From NCBI RefSeq assembly GCF_900105155.1, contig NZ_LT629762.1, positions 1,550,001 to 1,614,000 on the forward strand: a stretch of 64,000 nucleotides of DNA, in the 5' to 3' direction. The notes below the pieces were generated by a model that was not told where the DNA came from, searched no databases, and saw nothing but the letters and a program-made list of their open reading frames with translations. Shown in pieces: positions 18,371 to 27,163 of the stretch (position 1 is the stretch's first letter; each line of letters opens with the position of its first letter). Source of the DNA: Pseudomonas prosekii (GTDB taxonomy: Bacteria; Pseudomonadota; Gammaproteobacteria; Pseudomonadales; Pseudomonadaceae). The position numbers and the translations under genes were made by a program.

Positions 18371-19570
18371 ATGCCGCTCACCGGAAAACCGCTCTCAGGT
18401 CTGAAAGTCATCGAATTGGGCACGCTGATCGCCGGGCCTTTTGCCTCGCGTATTTGCGGCGAGTTCGGCGCCGAAGTGATCAAGATCGAATCGCCGGACG
18501 GCGGTGATCCGTTGCGCAAATGGCGCAAGTTGTACGAAGGCACCTCGCTGTGGTGGTTTGTCCAGGCACGCAACAAGAAGTCGCTGACGCTCAACCTCAA
18601 ACACCCGGACGGCTTGGCGATTCTGAAAAAACTGCTCAGCGAAGCAGACATCCTGATCGAGAATTTTCGCCCCGGCGTGTTGGAAAAGCTCGGTTTGGGG
18701 TGGGAAGTTTTACACGCGCTCAACCCGAAACTGGTGATGGTGCGGCTTTCCGGCTTCGGCCAGACCGGGCCGATGAAAGATCAACCGGGTTTTGGTGCTG
18801 TCGGCGAATCGATGGGCGGTCTGCGCTACATCACCGGTTTCGAGGATCGGCCGCCGGTGCGCACCGGGATTTCCATCGGCGATTCGATCGCGGCGCTCTG
18901 GGGCGTGATCGGCGCGTTGATGGCGTTGCGTCATCGCGAAGTGAATGGCGGCGTCGGGCAAGTGGTCGATGTGGCGCTGTACGAGGCGATCTTCGCCATG
19001 ATGGAAAGCATGGTGCCGGAGTTCGACGTGTTCGGTTTTATCCGCGAACGCACCGGCAATATCATGCCTGGCATCACGCCCTCCTCGATTCACACCAGCG
19101 CCGACGGCAAACACGTGCAGATCGGCGCGAATGGCGACGCGATCTTCAAGCGTTTCATGCGGGTGATCGGCCGCGAAGACTTGGCCAACGATCCCCAATT
19201 GGCCAGCAACGATGGCCGCGACAGCCGTCGCGACGAGATTTATGGGGTGATCGATCGCTGGGTCAATTCGCTGCCGCTCGACAGCGTGATCGCGCAGTTG
19301 AATCAGGCCGAGGTGCCGGCCAGCCGGATCTTCAGCGCCGAAGACATGTTCAGCGATCCGCAATATCTGGCCCGGGAAATGTTCCTGCACGCCAAGTTGC
19401 CCGACGGCAAGGACTTCAAGATGCCGGGAATCGTGCCGAAACTCTCTGAGACACCTGGCACGTCTGAATGGGTCGGACCGCAGTTGGGTGAGCACAATGC
19501 GCAGGTATTGCACGAACTTGGCTACGACGAGGGACAGATCGCACGGTTGCGTGAAGACGGGGCCATTTAA
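18371..19570 (+). CDS. CaiB/BaiF family CoA transferase
   Basis: 399 aa, class III CoA transferase. N-terminal GLKVIELGTLIAGPFASRIC, the FGAEVIKIESP segment, NKKSLTLNLKHPDG, and the catalytic-region Asp in NFRPGVLEKLGLG and following GFGQTGPM are typical. The substrate cannot be read from the sequence; relatives act on formyl-, carnitinyl- or other acyl-CoAs. No acyl-CoA dehydrogenase or ligase is adjacent. Divergent from yaeQ; its 3' end overlaps the next gene if that gene starts at GTG 19551. Confidence 0.93.
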   Translation: MPLTGKPLSGLKVIELGTLIAGPFASRICGEFGAEVIKIESPDGGDPLRKWRKLYEGTSLWWFVQARNKKSLTLNLKHPDGLAILKKLLSEADILIENFRPGVLEKLGLGWEVLHALNPKLVMVRLSGFGQTGPMKDQPGFGAVGESMGGLRYITGFEDRPPVRTGISIGDSIAALWGVIGALMALRHREVNGGVGQVVDVALYEAIFAMMESMVPEFDVFGFIRERTGNIMPGITPSSIHTSADGKHVQIGANGDAIFKRFMRVIGREDLANDPQLASNDGRDSRRDEIYGVIDRWVNSLPLDSVIAQLNQAEVPASRIFSAEDMFSDPQYLAREMFLHAKLPDGKDFKMPGIVPKLSETPGTSEWVGPQLGEHNAQVLHELGYDEGQIARLREDGAI

Positions 19571-20474
19571 GCTGAAGCGCCTGCGTTCAGTGTTCGGCCA
19601 ACGCGCCAGCGGCCGCTACGTGCTGGCGCTGTTGGTGCTGCTGATCGGCTCGTCGCCCGCCGGCGCGCAACCGAAAGAAACGCTGATCTGGCTGTTGCGC
19701 GACTTGCCGCCGCTGACCATTTTCGAAGGCCCGGAAAAGGGCAAGGGTGTTGTCGATCAGTTGATCCCGTCGTTGGTCGCGGGCATGCCGCAATACAATC
19801 ACACGCAGATGCGGGTCAATCGTGCGCGCAGCCTGCAGATGCTGCGCGATGAATCCTTCACCTGCGATCCTTCGCTGGTCTGGAGCAAGGAGCGCGAGGA
19901 ATGGATGGCGTTTTCGATTCCGGTGTTCCGCGCCGTCAGTAATGGCATCACCGTGCGCCAGGATGCCAAACGCCAACTCGAACCTTATCTGGTGAACGGC
20001 GAAGTCGACGTGGCGGCGTTGCTCGCCAGTGGCACGCAAAAAGTCGGCGCGGTGGCCGGACGCAGTTATGGCCAGTTACTCGATGCGCAACTGACCGAGG
20101 CGCCGGCCGCTTCGGTGATTGAGCATTACGGCAATGACGCACTCGGCAGTCTGCTGCAGATGCAGCGGCTGGGGCGGTTGATCGGGGTAATGGGCTACTG
20201 GCCGGAGATTCGTTATCTGGCGCAACAGGAACAGATTGCCGCTGACGAACTGACGTTTTACCCGGCCAAAGGCACGGATAAATACATTACGACGTATATC
20301 GCCTGTTCGAACACGGCTCAGGGCCGACGGGCGATCAACGAGATCAACCAGGTGCTGCGCACCCTTCCCCATGATCATCTGGTCCAAGCCTATGCCAAAT
20401 GGCTGGACCCGGCGCGACGCGTGGAATATCTGGAGGAAACCCGGGCGTTTTTCCAACAGCGCGCAGGCCAATGA
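19551..20474 (+). CDS. Periplasmic substrate-binding-like protein (TIGR02285-like)
   Basis: 307 aa if started at GTG 19551; the exact start is uncertain (the frame is open from 19488). N-terminal basic stretch then hydrophobic VLALLVLLIGSSPAGAQ, a signal peptide cleaved before PKETLIWLLRDLPP. The mature part resembles family 3 solute-binding proteins, as in the TIGR02285 group (ERTIGVMGYWPEIRYL-type region seen as GRLIGVMGYWPEIRYL). No permease genes are nearby, so a sensory or orphan role is possible. It overlaps the CoA transferase by 20 bp. Confidence 0.78.
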   Translation: MKTGPFKLKRLRSVFGQRASGRYVLALLVLLIGSSPAGAQPKETLIWLLRDLPPLTIFEGPEKGKGVVDQLIPSLVAGMPQYNHTQMRVNRARSLQMLRDESFTCDPSLVWSKEREEWMAFSIPVFRAVSNGITVRQDAKRQLEPYLVNGEVDVAALLASGTQKVGAVAGRSYGQLLDAQLTEAPAASVIEHYGNDALGSLLQMQRLGRLIGVMGYWPEIRYLAQQEQIAADELTFYPAKGTDKYITTYIACSNTAQGRRAINEINQVLRTLPHDHLVQAYAKWLDPARRVEYLEETRAFFQQRAGQ

Positions 20475-20492
20475 CGAAATTCAGGCAAAAAG

Positions 20493-20527
20493 AAACCCCG
20501 AGGAGTGGGGAGACAACTCGGGGTTAA
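20493..20527 (+). terminator. Hairpin terminator-like sequence
   Basis: AACCCCGAG at 20493 pairs with CTCGGGGTT at 20517-20526 about 19 bp after the stop of the binding-protein gene. The T run is short. Confidence 0.5.
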
Positions 20528-20644
20528 ACGTGGCCTACATAAAGACCCGTAGCAGCAAGCTACAAGCACCGGAGCACAATGCTTGATCCTGCTGTTACAT
20601 GCTCTGACTGACCTTGGCGCAGGAAGGTTCCCACAAAAAACAAT

Positions 20645-20932
20645 TCAATTTCGATTGGCCAGGATCTTGTCCTGAGCGGCGTTGCGCAACGCCGCGATCA
20701 CGCAGGGCTCCAGGCGACCTTCGGCAATCAGCACATCGCGGTGCAAGCCGTCGACGACATCAGTCAGTTGCCACTTGTCGGTCAACTGCGCCTGATTGAA
20801 TGAGCGTTCCACCACAATTGCCCCGACGGCATTCTTCAGCGTCACCAGGCATTCGCCGTGGACGCCCGAAGGGGTCAATGTCACTTGATACGGGCTCAAA
20901 GCCTCGCCGAGCAATAGACTGATACTTTCCAT
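20645..20932 (-). CDS. DUF3509-like protein
   Basis: 95 aa from the ATG at 20932 (MESISLLLGEALSPYQ). The family, as I recall it, is a Pseudomonas-specific small protein of about 90 residues with the conserved centre FNQAQLTDKWQLTDVVDGLH and tail LEPCVIAALRNAA. Function unknown. The frame stays open far upstream, with another ATG at 21061, but that part is the shadow of the neighbouring receiver-like gene and has no family features. Confidence 0.75.
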   Translation of the reverse strand: MESISLLLGEALSPYQVTLTPSGVHGECLVTLKNAVGAIVVERSFNQAQLTDKWQLTDVVDGLHRDVLIAEGRLEPCVIAALRNAAQDKILANRN

Positions 20933-21096
20933 CTGGCAATCACCACTCAATAGTCCGAAACAAAGTGCCTGGGAGGGCGTGTCTACATAAATGACCCCTG
21001 GCCCGAGTAGAAAGTTCTGAATACCGACGCGCGCAATCGCGGTGCCCGGTCGACTGAGCATGCACGGCAAAGATGACAAGTAAAAAACACGCCTGT

Positions 21097-21504
21097 TCAG
21101 GCCTGCGCTTTCAACATCGATTCCATCAGATAAATGTCCAGCAGCCGGCGCATCAGTACGGCGGACACCGGCGTGTGCAAGTGCCCGAGCAGTTGCACTT
21201 CGCTTTCGGCCAGCAGCGTGTTCACGGCCGGCATGACGCTGGAGGCGACACTGCCGAGCAGCACCAGCGACTGCGCCTCGCGTTGTTCGACCAGATGACG
21301 GATCAGCGCCAGCCCCTCGCCGCCGCGCAATTGCGGGTTGCACAAGGCAATATCGACCGCGCCCCGGCGCGCCAGCGACCGCTGCGCCACCCGCAGCGAC
21401 GGCGCCGCCAGCACGTCATAGACGCCGATGGCGTTGAGCATTTGGTGCAACGCCATCATCTGGAAAGGATTGTGTTCAAGAATCAGGATTTTGAGCGTGC
21501 GCAT
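21097..21504 (-). CDS. Degenerate response-regulator receiver domain protein
   Basis: 135 aa, a stand-alone receiver-like fold (LKILILEHNPFQMMALHQML at the start). The conserved residues are altered: the acidic pair is EHN, the phospho-acceptor site reads DIALCNPQL with Asn where Asp is expected, and the beta5 Lys is missing (GHLHTPV). It is therefore unlikely to be phosphorylated in the usual way and may act as a protein-interaction domain. It follows a BvgS-like sensor that lacks its kinase, on the same strand with 116 bp between. Confidence 0.8.
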   Translation of the reverse strand: MRTLKILILEHNPFQMMALHQMLNAIGVYDVLAAPSLRVAQRSLARRGAVDIALCNPQLRGGEGLALIRHLVEQREAQSLVLLGSVASSVMPAVNTLLAESEVQLLGHLHTPVSAVLMRRLLDIYLMESMLKAQA

Positions 21505-21620
21505 AGCGACCTCTGGAACGACACTCGCGGGCTCTGCCCGCAGTTGTCGATCACTCTAGGCCAGCCTTCTTCAGCGGCCCATCGGAAAAGTAGCCACGTC
21601 GTATAGGACAATTCCGAAAC

Positions 21621-23015
21621 TCAGCGCGCGCATTGGCACCGCCCTTCACTCTTGCGCAGCTCAATATCCGTCCAGCCGCCCAGCAACCCGCGAACATGCC
21701 CGTCCGTTCCGTAGAACGGCACCGTCCATTGATCGATGTCCCTGACACCGTTGTTGAATAGCAGCAGACGCCGGGTGAAACGCGGCTTGCGGGTTTCGAT
21801 CTGCGCGATGAATTCGGCATGCAGCATTTCTGCGGTTTCCCTCGGCAAGATGTTCCCTTCAATCAACCGTAGCCCCTGAACCTGATCGAAACGCTTCGAT
21901 AAAGCCTCTTCATAGCTTTTGTTGCACTTGATCAAACGCCCCTGCAGATCACGCACGAACATCGGATCGGGCATGGCATCAAACAGTGCTTGCTGGAAGG
22001 CGAGCTGATCGCAGAGGTCTTTCTCGACGTCCCGATGTCGCTTGATCAACACCGCGAGCCGACGGTTCCAGAGCAACGACAGCAGGGCGAACAGGCTGAC
22101 GAAAAACATGCCCCAGCAGCCCCATCGCGAAATCTGCTGCCAGAACGAAAGCGCGGGCCTTGGGGCAATTCCATCGAGCCACTTCAGGCGCATCGCCCGC
22201 AATTCTGCCGGAGGAAACGCTTCAAGCGCCTTGTTGAGGATGCTCAATAATTGCGGCTGGCCTTTGCGCACGGCCAAACGGTCGGCTTCCCACGAACCTT
22301 CTACCGTATGCCCTACTTTCAATTGCCCGATCGGATAAAGCTGCGAGCCGGTTTCGTTCTCGATGGTGGCATCTGCCTCGCCGCTTTCGACCAGTGCCCG
22401 CGCCTCGGCGTAGGTCTTGACCGTGAGCAGTGTGATGCGCGGATGGTCGCGGCGAATGGTTTCTTCCATGGCGTGCCGGGCGGGTAACACCAGGACTTTT
22501 TCCGACAACTGTTCCAGCGACTGCAACTCCGGCGCCCCGGCGCGCCCGACCATGATCCACGCAGAACCCCCGAAGGCATGGCTGAAATCGAGAAAACCCC
22601 GGCGTTCGTCATTCATCGCCAGCGTGGTGCTCATGTCCGCGCCCCCCTGCTCCAGACGCCCGAGCAACTGACCGGTGGAAAACGATTCTTCATGGACAAA
22701 ATTCAGGCCGGTCATCGCACTGATGCGGTTGAGCATGTCGTTGTTCAAACCGCTCCAGTGACCATGCTCATCCTTGAACAGATACAACGGAAACTGCGCC
22801 GAAGCGACGATGACCTTCGGGTTCGCCCGAATCCACTGGCGCTCCTCGGCACTGAGCTTGATGGCGTTGACGGCCACTGGCTTGGCGCCCTCATAAGTCA
22901 CCAACTGCGCGGCGAAACCACGTTGCGCGAGTGCCAGCGTACTCAGCAAAAAAATCCAGCAGATGGCTGGAATCAAACTTCTGAAAAACAACATTGCCGC
23001 TTCCTTCGTGATCAA
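21621..23015 (-). CDS. BvgS/EvgS-like sensor lacking its kinase domains
   Basis: 464 aa (a later ATG eight codons in gives MLFFRSLIPAICWIFLLSTL). Signal-anchor, then one periplasmic SBP_bac_3-like Venus-flytrap domain (about 45-270), a membrane helix at about 285-310 (GCWGMFFVSLFALLSLL), a short coiled linker and a PAS domain (about 325-445) ending GGWTDIELRKS. In BvgS-type proteins the histidine kinase would start here; instead the frame ends about 8 codons later. The 116 bp before the next gene leaves no room for a frameshifted kinase, so the kinase, receiver and Hpt parts are absent rather than out of frame. It may be a remnant or a receptor without enzymatic output. Confidence 0.85.
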   Translation of the reverse strand: MITKEAAMLFFRSLIPAICWIFLLSTLALAQRGFAAQLVTYEGAKPVAVNAIKLSAEERQWIRANPKVIVASAQFPLYLFKDEHGHWSGLNNDMLNRISAMTGLNFVHEESFSTGQLLGRLEQGGADMSTTLAMNDERRGFLDFSHAFGGSAWIMVGRAGAPELQSLEQLSEKVLVLPARHAMEETIRRDHPRITLLTVKTYAEARALVESGEADATIENETGSQLYPIGQLKVGHTVEGSWEADRLAVRKGQPQLLSILNKALEAFPPAELRAMRLKWLDGIAPRPALSFWQQISRWGCWGMFFVSLFALLSLLWNRRLAVLIKRHRDVEKDLCDQLAFQQALFDAMPDPMFVRDLQGRLIKCNKSYEEALSKRFDQVQGLRLIEGNILPRETAEMLHAEFIAQIETRKPRFTRRLLLFNNGVRDIDQWTVPFYGTDGHVRGLLGGWTDIELRKSEGRCQCAR

Positions 23016-23062
23016 CTCGCCCTTCCCTCAGGGGCGAAAACACGGCAAGTGTGCACGCAGAA

Positions 23063-23096
23063 ATGAAAAAGCCCGTCAGGAGACGGGCTTCAAAAT
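23063..23096 (-). terminator. Terminator after thrC
   Basis: AAAAAGCCCGTC and GACGGGCTT form a stem around AGGA; on the minus strand it ends in a T run 18 bp after the thrC stop. Confidence 0.75.
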
Positions 23097-23113
23097 GTGA
23101 CAGTTTTTTGAGC

Positions 23114-24538
23114 TTACAACGGCTTGCCGCGGTTGCCATGCTGGCTGACAAAGGCCTGCACGGCTTTCAGGTCGTTTGGCAACACGGTGCAGCGCTCTTC
23201 TCTCTCAAACAAATCAGAAAGATGTGTAGGTAGTTCGAGCGCTTTTCCTACACCGGCTTTCTCCACCGCGTCCGGGAATTTGACCGGATGGGCGGTGCCG
23301 AGGATCACCATCGGGATGTCCAGGCTACGGCGGCACTCGCGTGCAGCCTTGACGCCAATGGCGGTGTGCGGGTCGAGCACTTCGCCGGTCTGGGCGTAGA
23401 CCTCGGCGATGGTTTCGCAGGTCTGCGCATCGTCCACGGCCAGGGAATCGAACAGTTTGCGCGCTTCGGTCCAGCGTTCCTGTTCGACGCTGAAGCCGGC
23501 ACCCTGCTTGAAGTTGTCCATCAGCCCGGCGATCGCGGCACCGTTGCGACCGTGCAGGTCGAACAGCAGGCGTTCGAAGTTCGACGAAACCATGATGTCC
23601 ATCGACGGCGACAGCGTGGCGTGCAGGGTTTCCTTGACGTACTGATTGCCGCTCATGAAGCGGTGCAGGATGTCGTTGCGGTTGGTGGCGACGATCAACT
23701 GGTTGATCGGCAGGCCCATGTTGCGCGCCAGGTAACCGGCGAAGATGTCGCCGAAGTTGCCGGTCGGCACCGAGAACGACACCGAACGCGCCGGGCCGCC
23801 CAATTGCAGCGATGCGTGGAAGTAGTAAACAATCTGGGCCATGATCCGCGCCCAGTTGATCGAGTTCACGGCTACCAGACGCGTGCCTTTGAGGAAGCTC
23901 TGGTCGGCAAAGCTGTTCTTCACCATTTCCTGGCAGTCATCGAAGTTGCCTTCGATGGCGAGGTTGTGGATGTTCTCGCCGTAAATGGCGGTCATCTGCC
24001 GACGCTGGACTTCGGACACGCGCTGGTGCGGGTGCAGGATGAAGATGTCGACGTTTTCGCAATGCTTGCAGCCTTCGATGGCGGCGGAACCGGTATCACC
24101 GGAGGTCGCACCGATAATAACCACGCGCTCGCCGCGTTTTTCCAGCACGTAATCGAGCAGGCGACCGAGCAGTTGCAGAGCGAAATCCTTGAACGCCAGG
24201 GTCGGGCCGTGGAACAGCTCCAAAACCCATTCGTTGCCGTTCAACTGACGCAACGGGGCGATGGCGCTGTGCGAGAACACGCCTTGCTCGGAAGAAGAGT
24301 ACGTCTCTTCCAGAATCTTTTTGAAATCGGCGTCGGGGATGCTGCCGGTGACGAATGGGCGCATCACCCGGAAGGCCAGTTCGTGATACGGCAGGCCGGC
24401 CCAGGAAGCGATTTCTTCCTGGGTGAAACGTGGCAGGCATTCAGGCACGTACAGGCCGCCGTCAGTGGCGAGGCCGGCGAGCAGAACGTCTTCGAAATTC
24501 AGGGCCGGTGCCTGGCCGCGGGTACTGATATAACGCAT
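23114..24538 (-). CDS. thrC: Threonine synthase
   Basis: 474 aa. PLP enzyme converting O-phosphohomoserine to threonine, last step of the pathway. PLP-lysine region HGPTLAFKDFALQLLGRLL near residue 110, phosphate-binding GATSGDTGSAAIEG, and the N-terminal MRYISTRGQAPALNFEDVLL of the type I (long) threonine synthases. It follows hom on the same strand, separated by about 100 bp containing a repeat. Confidence 0.97.
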   Translation of the reverse strand: MRYISTRGQAPALNFEDVLLAGLATDGGLYVPECLPRFTQEEIASWAGLPYHELAFRVMRPFVTGSIPDADFKKILEETYSSSEQGVFSHSAIAPLRQLNGNEWVLELFHGPTLAFKDFALQLLGRLLDYVLEKRGERVVIIGATSGDTGSAAIEGCKHCENVDIFILHPHQRVSEVQRRQMTAIYGENIHNLAIEGNFDDCQEMVKNSFADQSFLKGTRLVAVNSINWARIMAQIVYYFHASLQLGGPARSVSFSVPTGNFGDIFAGYLARNMGLPINQLIVATNRNDILHRFMSGNQYVKETLHATLSPSMDIMVSSNFERLLFDLHGRNGAAIAGLMDNFKQGAGFSVEQERWTEARKLFDSLAVDDAQTCETIAEVYAQTGEVLDPHTAIGVKAARECRRSLDIPMVILGTAHPVKFPDAVEKAGVGKALELPTHLSDLFEREERCTVLPNDLKAVQAFVSQHGNRGKPL

Positions 24539-24557
24539 AGGGGCAAACCTTCGGTTT

Positions 24558-24640
24558 GAGCTACAAGTTGCAAGCTACAAGCGGCAAGACAAAAGCAGAT
24601 CGGCTTTTACTTGCAGCTTAAAGCTTGCCGCTTGCCACTG
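24558..24640. repeat. Inverted repeat of the AAGCTACAAGCGGCAAG type
   Basis: TTGCAAGCTACAAGCGGCAAG-like sequence (24568-24588) is answered by AGCTTGCCGCTTGCCA (24622-24637). It fills the gap between hom and thrC. A short related sequence (AGCAAGCTACAAGC) occurs near 20554. Confidence 0.65.
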
Positions 24641-24642
24641 TT

Positions 24643-25947
24643 TCAATTCAAGTGTTCGACGCGGATCCGCACCACCGGGCCAACCACGCCGGCCAACGCT
24701 TCAAGCGCGGCGATGGCATCGTTCATGTGCTGTTCCAGCACGCGGTGGGTCAGCAGGATCATCGGCACCAGGCCGTCGTGTTCTTCGACTTCCTTCTGCA
24801 TGATCGATTCGATGTTGATGCCGCGCTCCGAGAGGATGCTCGCCACCTGGGCCAACACGCCCGGATGGTCCTTGGCCTGAATGCGCAGGTAGTAGGCGCT
24901 TTCGCACGCTTCGATCGGCAGGATCGGGTGCGCCGACAGCGAGTCCGGCTGGAACGCCAGGTGCGGCACACGGTTTTCCGGGTCCGAAGTCATGGCGCGA
25001 ACCACGTCGACCAAATCGGCGATCACCGACGAAGCGGTCGGCTCCATGCCGGCGCCGGCGCCGTAGAACAGCGTCGAACCGGCCGCGTCACCGTTGACCA
25101 TCACGGCGTTCATCACGCCGTTGACGTTGGCGATCAGACGGTCAGCCGGGATCAGCGTCGGGTGCACACGCAACTCGATGCCGGCCGCAGTGCTGCGCGC
25201 CACGCCCAGGTGCTTGATGCGGTAGCCCAGCGCTTCGGCGTAATTAACGTCGGCGGTGGTCAGTTTGGTGATGCCTTCGGTGTACGCCTTGTCGAACTGC
25301 AACGGAATGCCGAACGCGATGGATGCCAGGATCGTCAGTTTGTGCGCAGCGTCGATGCCTTCAACGTCAAACGTTGGATCGGCTTCGGCATAACCCAGCG
25401 CTTGCGCTTCGGCGAGGACGTCTTCGAATGTGCGGCCCTTCTCACGCATTTCGGTGAGGATGAAGTTGCCGGTACCGTTGATGATGCCCGCGACCCAGTT
25501 GATGCGGTTGGCGGACAGGCCTTCGCGGATGGCCTTGATCACCGGGATGCCACCGGCGACAGCCGCTTCGAACGCGACGATCACGCCTTTCTCGCGCGCC
25601 TTGGCGAAAATCTCATTACCGTGAACGGCGATCAGTGCCTTGTTCGCGGTGACCACATGCTTGCCATTCTCGATGGCCTTGAGTACCAGCTCGCGGGCAA
25701 CGGTGTAGCCGCCCATCAGCTCTATGACGATGTCGATCTCAGGGTTCGTGGCCACTTCGAAGACATCGTTGGTAATCGCAATACCGGTCGTTTGGAACTG
25801 AGGCTTTGGCGTGCGCATGGCAATTTGTGCCACTTCGATTCCACGCCCGGCACGACGAGCAATTTCCTCGGCGTTGCGCTGAAGTACGTTGAAGGTACCG
25901 CCACCGACGGTCCCTAACCCACAGATGCCTACTTTGACCGGTTTCAC
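24643..25947 (-). CDS. hom: Homoserine dehydrogenase
   Basis: 434 aa from a GTG start at 25947 preceded by GGGGAG at 7 bp; an ATG 18 codons upstream is less likely. Reduces aspartate semialdehyde to homoserine with NAD(P)H. Rossmann motif VGICGLGTVGGGTFNVL at the N-terminus, catalytic domain with GIINGTGNFILTEM and DPTFDVEGIDAAHKL, and a C-terminal ACT domain (about 350-430) for threonine feedback. First gene of the hom-thrC pair. Confidence 0.96.
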   Translation of the reverse strand: MKPVKVGICGLGTVGGGTFNVLQRNAEEIARRAGRGIEVAQIAMRTPKPQFQTTGIAITNDVFEVATNPEIDIVIELMGGYTVARELVLKAIENGKHVVTANKALIAVHGNEIFAKAREKGVIVAFEAAVAGGIPVIKAIREGLSANRINWVAGIINGTGNFILTEMREKGRTFEDVLAEAQALGYAEADPTFDVEGIDAAHKLTILASIAFGIPLQFDKAYTEGITKLTTADVNYAEALGYRIKHLGVARSTAAGIELRVHPTLIPADRLIANVNGVMNAVMVNGDAAGSTLFYGAGAGMEPTASSVIADLVDVVRAMTSDPENRVPHLAFQPDSLSAHPILPIEACESAYYLRIQAKDHPGVLAQVASILSERGINIESIMQKEVEEHDGLVPMILLTHRVLEQHMNDAIAALEALAGVVGPVVRIRVEHLN

Positions 25948-26080
25948 TGTGAACTCCCCATAAAACGGCCGACGCAAGGTCGGCCGTGAAAACAACCGCA
26001 TACTCGCGGTTCTCTATTAATGGCTCGGCAAACGCTGCCGCCGAACCATGATCGTCAAAGGCTGACCGTGACGATGCGAA

Positions 26081-26812
26081 TTATTTCGCGCCCAGCGCCA
26101 GTTTGGCAACTTGTGGCGCAGGCTGGTAGCCCGGAATGACCTGCCCGTCAGCCAAAACGATGGCCGGGGTGCCGTTCACGCCGATCGACTGACCCAACGC
26201 AAATTGCTTGGAAACCGGGTTGTCGCACTTGGCGGCCTTGATTTCCTTGCCATCGACCATTTTGTCCATGGCAGCTTTTTTGTCTTTCGAGCACCAGACC
26301 GCTTGCAGCTGTTCGTCACCCGGCGAGCCGAGGCCCTGACGCGGGAATGCGACGTAACGCACTTCGATGCCGCGCTTGTTCAGCTCAGGCACTTCGGCGT
26401 GCAGCTTGTGGCAATACGGGCACGTGGTGTCGGTGAACACGGTGATGTGCGATTTGGTTTCGCCGATCGCCGGATAGACCACGGTTTCGGCTACCGGGAT
26501 TTCATTGACCAGTTTGGACACGCCGAGGCGCTCGGTTTTTTCGGTCAGGTTGACCGGTTTGCCGTCCTTGAGCTGGAACATGTAGCCCTGCATCACGTAC
26601 TGGCCATCGGCGCTGGCGTAGAGCACGCGGCTGCCTTTGAGTTTGACTTCGTAGAGGCCGGCCAGCGGGCTGGCGCTGATGGCTTCGATTGGTGTTTCGA
26701 GCTGGAGGCTTTCCAGGCTGTGACGAATGGCTTTGTCGGCCGCGTCATCGGCGACGGCAAAGGTGCTGACCAACGCAATAGCTGCGGCGGCGAAAATCTG
26801 GGTCAGACGCAT
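26081..26812 (-). CDS. dsbC: Thiol:disulfide interchange protein DsbC
   Basis: 243 aa from ATG 26812 with GGAG in front. Periplasmic disulfide isomerase. Signal peptide 1-21 (cleavage after AVA), N-terminal dimerisation domain to about 85, thioredoxin domain with active site CPYC at 131-134 in FTDTTCPYCHKLH and the cis-Pro region VNGTPAIVLADG. The wider upstream frame is not needed. Lies between hom and xerD, as in P. aeruginosa. Confidence 0.96.
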   Translation of the reverse strand: MRLTQIFAAAAIALVSTFAVADDAADKAIRHSLESLQLETPIEAISASPLAGLYEVKLKGSRVLYASADGQYVMQGYMFQLKDGKPVNLTEKTERLGVSKLVNEIPVAETVVYPAIGETKSHITVFTDTTCPYCHKLHAEVPELNKRGIEVRYVAFPRQGLGSPGDEQLQAVWCSKDKKAAMDKMVDGKEIKAAKCDNPVSKQFALGQSIGVNGTPAIVLADGQVIPGYQPAPQVAKLALGAK

Positions 26813-26974
26813 GAGAACTCCTGAGGGCGGACAAATGGGACGATCAGAACGCCCGTGCCGAAACACCGGGTCATAATCGCCCATCGTGCAAACCGGCAAA
26901 GCCTACCACATAAGGGCTGCATGGCCGAATGCGGGTGATGCAACACCTCCCGCTCACGGCGCACGACGCTTTCA

Positions 26975-27107
26975 TGTAGCAGCTGCCAAAGGCTGCGTTC
27001 GGCTGCGCAGCAGTCGTCAATCCTGAGCTCGCGGTTTAAATGAATCACCGCGGCGTATGATTTCACGACTGCTGCGCAGCCGAACGCAGGCTTCGCCAGC
27101 TGCTACA
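26975..27107. repeat. REP-like inverted repeat doublet (GTAGCAGCTGGCGAAGCCTG family)
   Basis: TGTAGCAGCTGCCAAAGGCT with core GGCTGCGCAGCAGTCGT, mirrored by CGACTGCTGCGCAGCCGAAC and a right arm ending GCCAGCTGCTACA. It fills most of the dsbC-xerD gap (26813-27163). Confidence 0.85.
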
Positions 27108-27163
27108 TAGGTCGTGGGCACCCGCGTGGCAAGGGTCGTGGGTGGCTGCGCGACAGGTTTTGG

